In this document: piece by piece, positions 5,642 to 11,646 of the stretch
Layout: each line of letters opens with the position of its first letter
Position numbering within the stretch: position 1 is the stretch's first letter
NCBI GenBank assembly: GCA_038245795.1
Contig: JBBRSC010000090.1
Coordinates: 1 to 11,646, forward strand
Source of the DNA: JBBRSC01 sp038245795
GTDB taxonomy: Bacteria > Actinomycetota > Acidimicrobiia > Acidimicrobiales > Microtrichaceae
Direction: 5' to 3'
Length of the DNA: 11,646 bases
Position numbers and translations under genes: made by a program
The notes under the pieces: generated by a model
What the model was told of the DNA's origin: nothing
What the model saw: only the letters and a program-made list of their open reading frames with translations
Databases searched by the model: none

Positions 5642-6865
5642 GTGCGGTCCAGCGTGTACATCGAAGTGACGAACACCTTGGCCATGCCGTTCACGTCTGG
5701 GTTCCAGCGCCATACCCGCGAAATGGTTCGTCGATTGCCGACCGCATTGGACCGGCCGGACGATCCGGTCATCTGTCCCGTCGTCTGGTGCGCCGGGTGC
5801 GCAACACACCTTCGACTCGATGTGGACGAGCTTCCGGACCAGATGGTCGTGATCCCGCATCCCGGAATCACCGCGGTTTCGCACCGCGCGGCTGGCGTTC
5901 TCCGCCGGGCGCGGCGCCTACGTGATCAGCATGACGCGAGGATTCATCGAGCGCATTCAACCCGTCGGATCAGCCCAACCCGGGGTGATATCTGGTTGGA
6001 TCTCGAAGCCGCCTGGAGCAATCCCGCGCCCCGACAGCAACTCCTGGAGCGAATGACGCGGCTGGGTGTGACGACGGCACCATTGATCGCCGATGTCATG
6101 CCCGAACGTCATCCCGAATGGTTCCGCCCGACCACGGTCACCAACTTCGGCGGCTACCTACGAGCCCACCTGGAGTACAGCAATGATGTGATCACGATCT
6201 CCAAGAGCACCACCGGCGAACTGCTCAAGGTTGCCCGACGCCTCGGGCGTACGCGTCCCATTCGCGTCAGCGAAGTCACGATGGGTGCGGACTTTTCGAC
6301 GTCGGTCACCCCCACACGGGGTGTCCGCACCAGGGATCTGGTGTGCGTCGGGTCATTGGAGGCACGCAAGAACCAGTCGCTCGCACTTGATGTGTTCGAT
6401 GCACTCCGAACCCGCAGCGCTGATGTACGACTCGTGCTCGTCGGGCGTCGGGCATTCGGCAGCGACCAGCTGATCGAGCGGATCGAGCACCACCCGGACT
6501 TCGGACGGCGGGTGATCTGGTACGAACACCTCGACGACAACGGATTGGAACAGGTGTATGCGGACGCATTCGTGGTGCTGGTGCCCAGCTTCTGGGAGGG
6601 CTTCGGGATCCCGGTCATCGAGTCCCTGTCGCACGGCGTTCCCGTCGTGTCATCGGACCGAGGGGCGCTCCCCGAAGTTGGCGGGCAGCTCGTCGAGTTC
6701 TTGGATCCCACAACGACAGATCTCTGGGTGACGGCGGTGGAACGACACCTCGTCGACGCCGACCACCATCGTCAGTGCTGCGATGCGCTCGTCGGTTACT
6801 CGGCACCAACCTGGCAGCAGGCCGCTCAGCAGACAGCAACTGCCATCCGATCGATGTCGACATGA
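5642..6865 (+). CDS. Family-4-type glycosyltransferase, first of a tandem pair
   Basis: The 407-residue protein has the GT-B layout. The N-terminal acceptor half (about 1-225) includes TNTLAMPFTSGFQRHTRE, the GDIWLDLEAAW segment and DVITISKST. The C-terminal nucleotide-sugar half has LVCVGSLEARKNQSLALDVF (Arg242 and Lys243 likely at the donor phosphates), VLVPSFWEGFGIPVIES with the retaining E-x7-E motif (Glu319/Glu327), and a terminal SAPTWQQAAQQTA helix. It should transfer a sugar from a nucleotide or lipid donor in the cytoplasm, probably for a surface polysaccharide or glycolipid; donor and acceptor are unknown. No membrane span or signal peptide is visible. The GTG start aligns with the paralogue's start to within a couple of residues and follows a -10-like element. 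Its stop overlaps the next start by ATGA. Confidence 0.92.
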   Translation: MRSSVYIEVTNTLAMPFTSGFQRHTREMVRRLPTALDRPDDPVICPVVWCAGCATHLRLDVDELPDQMVVIPHPGITAVSHRAAGVLRRARRLRDQHDARIHRAHSTRRISPTRGDIWLDLEAAWSNPAPRQQLLERMTRLGVTTAPLIADVMPERHPEWFRPTTVTNFGGYLRAHLEYSNDVITISKSTTGELLKVARRLGRTRPIRVSEVTMGADFSTSVTPTRGVRTRDLVCVGSLEARKNQSLALDVFDALRTRSADVRLVLVGRRAFGSDQLIERIEHHPDFGRRVIWYEHLDDNGLEQVYADAFVVLVPSFWEGFGIPVIESLSHGVPVVSSDRGALPEVGGQLVEFLDPTTTDLWVTAVERHLVDADHHRQCCDALVGYSAPTWQQAAQQTATAIRSMST

Positions 6866-8076
6866 CGGTCTTCGTCGAGGTGACCAACACTCTGGCGGTG
6901 CCCTTTGTGACGGGGCTGCAGCGCGTCACCAGAGAACTGGTGGCCGCGCTGCCCGGCGCGCTGCCTGGCGAACGGATCCAGTCGATTCGATGGTGTCCGA
7001 TCATCAACGGATACCGGTCGTTGACCATCGAGGAATCCGACCTGCTGGCCGGCGGCGTACGGAGCATCGAGCCGCAACGGTGGAAAAGGGGAGTCGAGCG
7101 CGTGACAACGTCGATCATCGCCCCCATCACCGGGTCGCGACAACGTGCGACGCTCGCCGTGTTGGGCGTCACTCCAGCTCCACGCGACATCTGGCTCGAT
7201 CTGGAGGCCGGGTGGCATGATCCGCGGCCCCGCAATCAGCTCCTCCCGGAGCTCCACAGGACCGGGGTGTCCATCGCAACTCTGGTGGCTGACATTTTTC
7301 CCATCACCTCACCGGAGTGGTTCACGCCAGAGACAGTCGCCAAGTTCACCGACTACCTCGATGCGCATATTCAATGGTCCGATCGGCTGCTCTGCATCTC
7401 TCGCCATACGCGGGCCACGCTGATGTCGCACGCGGCGGCGGGCGGGCGGCCCGTCGACGATCGCAGCGATGTGATCCGTCTCGGCGCGAACTTCACGCAC
7501 CGGAACCTCCCCGTTCACGATCGTCCGGTCCCGACGCTGGGGACACCCGAACTCCTGATGGTCTCCACGCTGGAACCACGCAAGAACCATGCCCTGGTTC
7601 TCGACGTGTTTGATCGCCTGCGCTCACACGGGCGGGACATCTCGTTGCGTCTCATCGGTGGCCGAGGATGGAACGTCGACGACCTGGTTCGACGGATCGA
7701 GACGAATCCCGCGTTCGGCAGCACGTTGCGCTGGGACGATCGGGTGAGCGACGATGAGCTCGATCGCGCCTACCGCTCGTCGTTCCTCGCCCTCGTTCCC
7801 AGCTTCGCGGAAGGGTTCGGCGCTCCGGTGATCGAGGCGCTCGACCGAGGGCTGCCAGTCATCTCGTCGACCGGCGGGGCACTGTCAGAAGTTGGCGGCT
7901 CGAACATCGAGTACGGGTCGCCAACATCAGTCGACGAGTGGGTCGCCCACGTCGAACGTCATCTCGATGACCCAGCGCATCATGCGTTGTGGGTCGCGCG
8001 CGCTCAGAATTTCGTAGCGCCGACCTGGTCGGAGGCGGCGGCCGATACGGCCTCGGCGTTGGCATCATTGCTCTGA
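6862..8076 (+). CDS. Family-4-type glycosyltransferase, second of a tandem pair
   Basis: A 404-residue GT-B protein and evident paralogue of its upstream neighbour. Matching blocks run the whole length: VFVEVTNTLAVPFVTGLQRV at the N-terminus, RDIWLDLEAGW, PEWFTPETV, LLMVSTLEPRKNHALVLDVF, VPSFAEGFGAPVIEA (E-x7-E at Glu317/Glu325), GGALSEVGG, and a final APTWSEAAADTA. The region between about residues 40 and 105 differs most, so acceptor choice may differ. The pair looks like a tandem duplication followed by specialisation, possibly adding consecutive sugars. The ATG shares ATGA with the previous stop and has no clear Shine-Dalgarno, so coupled translation is likely. The frame stays open 87 bases further upstream inside the first gene, but those codons are a shadow. 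The 3' end overlaps the convergent kinase gene by 73 bases. Confidence 0.92.
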   Translation: MTVFVEVTNTLAVPFVTGLQRVTRELVAALPGALPGERIQSIRWCPIINGYRSLTIEESDLLAGGVRSIEPQRWKRGVERVTTSIIAPITGSRQRATLAVLGVTPAPRDIWLDLEAGWHDPRPRNQLLPELHRTGVSIATLVADIFPITSPEWFTPETVAKFTDYLDAHIQWSDRLLCISRHTRATLMSHAAAGGRPVDDRSDVIRLGANFTHRNLPVHDRPVPTLGTPELLMVSTLEPRKNHALVLDVFDRLRSHGRDISLRLIGGRGWNVDDLVRRIETNPAFGSTLRWDDRVSDDELDRAYRSSFLALVPSFAEGFGAPVIEALDRGLPVISSTGGALSEVGGSNIEYGSPTSVDEWVAHVERHLDDPAHHALWVARAQNFVAPTWSEAAADTASALASLL

Positions 8077-9617
8077 CCAGGCGGAACCATGGGCTGCGCC
8101 AACGCCTCGCGAAAGAACGCCTCGTCCTCGAACAATCCGATATCGCTCATGTACATCTTGCCGTAGCGTTCGAAGTACATCAGCGCTTTGGTGAGCAGGA
8201 ACAGCCCTCGTTCGAACTCGCTGTCGAGCACACCCGACTCCTCGGCGAGCACCCGAATGCGGCGTTGTTCTCGGAATCGTTTGAGCACGGTGCCAACCGT
8301 CATCCGCTCCGCCTGAATTCCTCGGATCTCCGCGACCTTCTGTTGCGGGGCGTTGAGGATATCGACCAAGCTGACCTGCCCGAACGGCGCACGAAGGAGC
8401 GGTTCCAGGGTGATCTTCAAGAAGACCGTGAGCTGCTCCTTGTCCATCCCGAGTCCCTCCTCGAGCACAGCGCCGTAGGTCTTGATGGTGTGCGCCGCAA
8501 TGTCAGGCCAGGCGTCGTCGTCGCCGAGCGCGGCCTCGACGATCTTCCGGAAGAACATGTGGGTGTCGTGATCGAGCCGCCCGATGATGCCCCAATCGAT
8601 GACGCCGATTCGGCCATTGGGCATGAGGAGGAGATTGCCGGCATGCACGTCACCGTGGAAGAACCCCCAACGTACCGTGGTCAGTAAAAACCCCTTGACC
8701 ACTTGGGTGACAACCGGTGCTGGATCGAATCCGTAACGCTCGATCGCGGCCAGGTCGTCGACGGGTACGCCGTCGAGGAACTCCATGGTGAGGATGCGCG
8801 CCCCGGAGAATTCCGGGTAGATCGTGGGGACGGTGAGGAGCGGAAGATCAACGACCTTGAGCAGCTTGGCCATGTGCTCGACCGCCCGGGCCTCATTGCG
8901 GAGATCGAGTTCCTCGCCGAGCTGGAGTCGGAATCCATCGAACATCTGCAACATCTGACCGGCGGCATACTCGCCGGTAGTGCGAGCAATGAGTTCGAGC
9001 ATCGGTTGGAACAGATCCATATCGACGGAGACGCGCTTCTCGATGCCGGGGCGCAGCACCTTGACCGCCACCTTGGTTCCATCGTGGAGCGTGGCTCGAT
9101 GGACGACGGCGATCGACGCGCGGCCGATCGGTTCGTCGTCGAACTCGGCAAACGCGTCCTCCAGCTCCATGCCCAGTTCGCCCTCGATGACCCGTCGTAC
9201 CGACTCAATGGGTACCGCGTGGCCGGTGTCGAGGCACCCACGGAACTCGGCCGACACGGTGTCGCCGAACACGCCGGGCGACGACGCAATGAGCTGGCCG
9301 AACTTCATGAACGTGGTGCCGAGCTCCTCAAAGGTCAGTCGCAACGGGCGAGCGAAGTCGTCCGGGTTGATACTGCGGACATCCTTCGACTTCGCCGTGG
9401 CGCGAGCAGTCCGGAGGGTCGTCGGGGTGAAGTGTTTCGTGACCACCCAGGCGATCTGCGAGGCACGACGGGCGATCTCGCCCCGCGTCGCCGGAGCAAG
9501 GTATCGCCCGAACACGCGCAGCGAATCGGCGCCAAGATCGTTGCGGAGGATCGATGGCTCCCCTGAGCTGTGGATGAGTGTCTCGACTGCTTCGTTGCCC
9601 ACCGGCGAATCTGTCAT
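8004..9617 (-). CDS. ABC1/UbiB-type atypical kinase (AarF family)
   Basis: A 537-residue ABC1-family protein-kinase-like protein. Visible motifs are KFGQ (105-108) in the N-terminal extension typical of the family; the Ala-rich loop region IGRASIAVVHRA, which normally reads AAASIAQVH; Lys186 in VAVKVLRP; NEARAVEHM; HGDVHAGN (321-328); and DWG (341-343) in place of DFG. The family acts as an ATPase/kinase on isoprenoid lipids; in many bacteria it supports quinone synthesis, but actinobacterial members have varied, mostly unproven roles. No C-terminal transmembrane pair stands out. I chose the ATG at 9617, which has AACACT 6 bases before it; a GTG at 9668 would add 17 residues of unlikely sequence. 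The last 24 residues are antisense to the glycosyltransferase end and look disordered (Ala/Ser/Asn-rich). Confidence 0.9.
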   Translation of the reverse strand: MTDSPVGNEAVETLIHSSGEPSILRNDLGADSLRVFGRYLAPATRGEIARRASQIAWVVTKHFTPTTLRTARATAKSKDVRSINPDDFARPLRLTFEELGTTFMKFGQLIASSPGVFGDTVSAEFRGCLDTGHAVPIESVRRVIEGELGMELEDAFAEFDDEPIGRASIAVVHRATLHDGTKVAVKVLRPGIEKRVSVDMDLFQPMLELIARTTGEYAAGQMLQMFDGFRLQLGEELDLRNEARAVEHMAKLLKVVDLPLLTVPTIYPEFSGARILTMEFLDGVPVDDLAAIERYGFDPAPVVTQVVKGFLLTTVRWGFFHGDVHAGNLLLMPNGRIGVIDWGIIGRLDHDTHMFFRKIVEAALGDDDAWPDIAAHTIKTYGAVLEEGLGMDKEQLTVFLKITLEPLLRAPFGQVSLVDILNAPQQKVAEIRGIQAERMTVGTVLKRFREQRRIRVLAEESGVLDSEFERGLFLLTKALMYFERYGKMYMSDIGLFEDEAFFREALAQPMVPPGQSNDANAEAVSAAASDQVGATKF

Positions 9618-9623
9618 GCGCCA

Positions 9624-9629
9624 AGTGTT
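9624..9629 (-). promoter_or_regulatory. Weak -10-like element (AACACT) before the kinase gene
   Basis: AACACT ends 6 bases before the ATG at 9617. It keeps the two most important -10 bases (A at the second position, T at the last) but not the first T. It is supported mainly by matching the spacing of the stronger elements. Confidence 0.3.
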
Positions 9630-9689
9630 CTCGGCTGAGCCTCGGGAGTCCATCTCACGCCAGCCCACACGCCAACGATCTCTGGCGAA

Positions 9690-11435
9690 TCAGGGCGTCC
9701 AGATCTGTTGGATCGACGTCGCCTCGTTGTTCTTCATGGTGATTCTCAACGGGAGGTCGACGAAGAATCTTGCAGTTCCCTGGATCCCCTCGGATTGGGC
9801 GCGACCTTGAATGACGGCGAGAAACAAGTCGTAGCCCACCTTCCAGTTGCGCTGCCCCGATCCTTCGGTGAGTGTGAACGCCGTCTGTGCCGACAGCGAG
9901 ACCTTTCGGTTCACCCCGGCGCCGATCACGGCGTAGTCATTCGAGCAATCTTGACCGGTTGGCAATGGTGCCGAACAAGTCATCATCTGCTGAATCGTCA
10001 CCGAAAGGCTTCTCGCGTTGTACTCGATGGTGTCACCACGGAGCGGGGTACGCGCCCAATAGATGCCATCGGGAATCGGCCCGTTGGGAGCAGGAGGAGA
10101 CGCGGTTGACGCAGACCACGAGATCCTCGAGGCGAAGGTGATGTCAGAGGGGCTCAGCGAGGTCGGCGTCCCGGCGAGCATCGACTCCGAGCGACTGATC
10201 AGGATCGGTTCATACGATGTGAGGGTGTTGTTCGAATCGACCGCTGGCGGTGTTCGGACGTGTGTGCAGCCAGGCCGATCGGCTCTCCGTTCGCATCGAA
10301 GTAGCGCATCTCCGGTCCGTATCACCAATACTTCCTCATCGATCCACACGCCTTCGCGAATCCATCGTGTACTACCAGTTGGACGTGAGCTGCCGCTCGA
10401 TTGCGCGGGGACTGGCACCTCGAAGGGGCCGGTAAATCCCGTCGACCGCGAGATGGGGAGGATCTCGATCGATTCGGAGACCCCATTCGTCGGGAGCGCC
10501 ACGGCCAGCACTGAGCCCAGCGGACTGAAGGCGAGTGGGGTGGATCCGCAGCCGAGCTCAAAGGCGTCCGCGTTCGATGACGGCGCAACAGTGCCGTCAC
10601 CGTTGATGCGCGTCAGATTCGCGCACCCATCCCCGAGCACCGCCACGCCCGCCGACGTGGTCAGGAACGCTTTCGAGTAGTCGCCGAGTGGTGTGAATTC
10701 GCCCGTGGCGGGCCTCCAGAGTTCCGTGATCGGGAGCACGCCATTGGTCCCCCGGATCACCACGTTGTCGAAGACCCAGCCCACCACCTCGGCAATTTTG
10801 AATCGCTCGCTCGAGCCATTGAACTCGGAGAAGGTGGACGAGTGAAGGCGGTCGCCGGACACAAGATCGAGTTCGACGAACTCGGGTTCGTTCGCCCTCA
10901 GAGGTGTCGCGCTGATCCCCACCGCCACTCGATTGCCATCCGAGGAAACCGCGAAGCTGGAGACGTTGGCGAAGCTGGATGAATCGCCATTGGCGCGAAT
11001 GATGCGCAGCGTCCGTGTCGAAGAATTCGGCTCGCCGGTCGCGATGACCAGCCCGTGACGGGTGAGCACGGGCGCACTCCTTCCCGCCGCCGGTTCAGGC
11101 AACACGAACGCCACGTCGCCGGTGTCGATGTCCTTCACGGCGCGGCCGTCGACGATCAAGACCTGCTTGTCGAACGTGGGAACGGCGTACTCGAGAGCTG
11201 TCGTGTTCCGGTCACCGGGTGACGGGGTGTCGCCCAGTGGCGAAGAGTCCTTGCTGTCGGAACTTGTGGCATGAATCACCATGCCGATCGACACCACGGC
11301 AAGAAGGATCGCCGCGGCGACCAGTCTTCGCGGGACTGGTCCCCGCGGGCGCGACGAAGGGCCACGCTCGTTGGTTCCGCGTCCGTAGGAACCGACAGGT
11401 TCGAACTCGATGCGTCCCGTTTCGGGCTCCGTCAT
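9690..11435 (-). CDS. Unrecognised single-pass protein with a large outer domain, possibly beta-propeller
   Basis: I do not recognise a named family. The 581-residue product starts with a polar, Pro/Arg-rich cytoplasmic tail (1-37). One hydrophobic span follows (about 38-56, RRLVAAAILLAVVSIGMVIH) and then a Ser/Asp/Pro-rich linker. About 500 residues would lie outside the membrane. This part contains repeated short strands such as VLIVDGRAVKDIDTGDVAFV, FAVSSDGNRVAVGIS and LAFSPLGSVLAVALP. The S-x-D-G and S-P-L-G turns resemble WD40/TolB-like propeller blades. Cys pairs (in GDGCANLT/ELGCGST, LRCERRADRPGC, and MTCSAPLPTGQDC) suggest disulfides. The C-terminal roughly 150 residues, ending IQQIWTP, look like a separate domain. 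The ATG at 11435 has GACACT 6 bases upstream; a GTG at 11471 is an alternative. A related C-terminal end lies just upstream at 11502. Confidence 0.8.
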   Translation of the reverse strand: MTEPETGRIEFEPVGSYGRGTNERGPSSRPRGPVPRRLVAAAILLAVVSIGMVIHATSSDSKDSSPLGDTPSPGDRNTTALEYAVPTFDKQVLIVDGRAVKDIDTGDVAFVLPEPAAGRSAPVLTRHGLVIATGEPNSSTRTLRIIRANGDSSSFANVSSFAVSSDGNRVAVGISATPLRANEPEFVELDLVSGDRLHSSTFSEFNGSSERFKIAEVVGWVFDNVVIRGTNGVLPITELWRPATGEFTPLGDYSKAFLTTSAGVAVLGDGCANLTRINGDGTVAPSSNADAFELGCGSTPLAFSPLGSVLAVALPTNGVSESIEILPISRSTGFTGPFEVPVPAQSSGSSRPTGSTRWIREGVWIDEEVLVIRTGDALLRCERRADRPGCTHVRTPPAVDSNNTLTSYEPILISRSESMLAGTPTSLSPSDITFASRISWSASTASPPAPNGPIPDGIYWARTPLRGDTIEYNARSLSVTIQQMMTCSAPLPTGQDCSNDYAVIGAGVNRKVSLSAQTAFTLTEGSGQRNWKVGYDLFLAVIQGRAQSEGIQGTARFFVDLPLRITMKNNEATSIQQIWTP

Positions 11436-11441
11436 GAATCC

Positions 11442-11447
11442 AGTGTC
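11442..11447 (-). promoter_or_regulatory. Weak -10-like element (GACACT) before the membrane-protein gene
   Basis: GACACT ends 6 bases before the ATG at 11435, keeping the second-position A and final T but not the first T. The ATG lacks a Shine-Dalgarno sequence. This favours 11435 over the GTG at 11471. Confidence 0.3.
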
Positions 11448-11470
11448 ATCGTCGGGCGCACCGGAGTCCA

Positions 11471-11479
11471 CCCCCCCCC
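11471..11479. repeat. Nine-base C homopolymer
   Basis: A run of nine C on the plus strand (nine G on the minus) lies 36 bases before the ATG of the membrane-protein gene. It would abut its alternative GTG start. Such tracts slip easily, but this one lies outside the coding region preferred here. Confidence 0.6.
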
Positions 11480-11484
11480 GCTCT

Positions 11485-11496
11485 GGGCGCGCGCCC
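11485..11496. repeat. 12-base perfect palindrome GGGCGCGCGCCC
   Basis: The sequence is its own reverse complement. It lies between the stop of the decayed duplicate (11502) and the start of the membrane-protein gene (11435). It could be part of a terminator for the former or an operator for the latter; there is no T-run. Function unknown. Confidence 0.4.
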
Positions 11497-11501
11497 GCAG
11501 G

Positions 11502-11564
11502 TCAGGGCGTCCAGACCTGACGGATTGAGGTAGCGACGTTGTCCTTCAACGTGATCAACAACAG
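11502..11564 (-). pseudogene. Leftover C-terminal end of a duplicate of the membrane-protein gene
   Basis: The minus strand encodes ITLKDNVATSIRQVWTP and a TGA. It matches ITMKNNEATSIQQIWTP and TGA at the end of the gene at 9690-11435 (12 of 17 residues identical). The DNA match covers about 60 bases at roughly three-quarters identity, starting with 14 identical bases at the stop. Further upstream the similarity disappears, and the amidohydrolase start at 11609 occupies the opposite strand. So it is most simply the remaining 3' tip of a lost paralogue. Alternatively, the frame, which stays open to the window edge, could be the end of a rearranged gene. Confidence 0.6.
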
Positions 11565-11608
11565 CTGCTCGCAGTGCGCCGTCCGATCCGGTCTGTCAGG
11601 CTGACGAC

Positions 11609-11646
11609 ATGGCGGCAGCACATGATCTGGTGATTCGGGGCGGCAC
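11609..11646 (+). CDS. Amidohydrolase-family enzyme, first 12 codons (cut by window edge)
   Basis: The ATG opens a frame reading MAAAHDLVIRGGT. The DLVIRGGTVVDG pattern is the standard opening of amidohydrolases such as N-acyl-D-amino-acid deacylases and dihydroorotase/imidazolonepropionase relatives. CAGGCT (11597-11602) lies 6 bases upstream, a weak version of the -10-like element seen elsewhere; there is no Shine-Dalgarno sequence. The metal-binding and catalytic residues lie beyond the window, so only the family is suggested. Confidence 0.65.
   Translation, partial: MAAAHDLVIRGG

Noticed and set aside
4619..5884. Minus-strand 421-codon frame and the upstream extension of the TetR frame
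   Set aside because: Arg-rich shadow composition; the TetR HTH fixes the real frame and the ATG at 5490.
8703..9566. Plus-strand 287-codon open frame opposite the kinase gene
   Set aside because: It is the complement of clear kinase motifs and has no recognisable domain; high GC produces such shadows.
11565..11646. Continuation of the duplicate-end frame to the window edge as a real gene
   Set aside because: Similarity to the paralogue stops and the translation is the antisense of the amidohydrolase opening.
1..11646. Mobile element, CRISPR array, toxin-antitoxin pair or defence island
   Set aside because: No transposase, integrase, direct-repeat array, tRNA edge or small paired genes are visible; base use looks even across the window.

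Overview
The window is GC-rich, densely packed DNA that reads as actinobacterial. The signs are a thiolase/OB-fold acyl-CoA gene pair, a SCO6745-type protein, a TetR regulator, an ABC1/UbiB kinase, and a preference for leaderless-looking starts. The gene content would suit an Acidimicrobiia-like or mycobacteria-related lineage, but that placement is inferred from gene style only. I saw no tRNA, rRNA, CRISPR array, transposase or attachment site. No stretch longer than about 175 bases lacks a gene.

Layout. The left edge (1-1140, +) holds the C-terminal half of a short-chain dehydrogenase and a two-anchor membrane protein resembling DUF4349. A hairpin then separates these from a minus-strand AAA-type ATPase (1186-2043), whose Walker A end residue and Walker B acidic pair are both lost. 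A divergent control region follows, with a 15-base inverted repeat lying exactly on the predicted transcription and translation start. It leads into an acyl-CoA module on the plus strand: an OB-fold/Zn-ribbon partner protein, an SCP-x/Ltp-type thiolase joined by an ATGA overlap, and a SCO6745-type protein. A TetR regulator converges on this module and shares the CTAG at the stops. Two tandem paralogous family-4 glycosyltransferases follow (5642-8076, +; ATGA overlap). Their end overlaps the tail of a convergent UbiB-type kinase (8004-9617, -) by 73 bases. Upstream of the kinase is a large, unrecognised single-pass protein with a disulfide-rich outer domain (9690-11435, -). The right edge carries a leftover 3' end of a second copy of that gene and the first codons of a plus-strand amidohydrolase.

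How the parts may work together. The OB-fold protein and thiolase probably act as a pair on acyl-CoA substrates (thiolysis or retro-aldol cleavage, as in sterol or branched-chain degradation). The TetR protein is a plausible controller of them, through the inverted repeat at 2194-2208. The glycosyltransferases probably build a surface polysaccharide or glycolipid.

The points most worth following are: a recurrent -10-like element 6-7 bases before start codons; the operator placed on a leaderless start; the apparently dead AAA protein; the OB-fold protein whose zinc site has two Cys-to-Ser changes; and the decayed duplicate end beside the unrecognised membrane protein.
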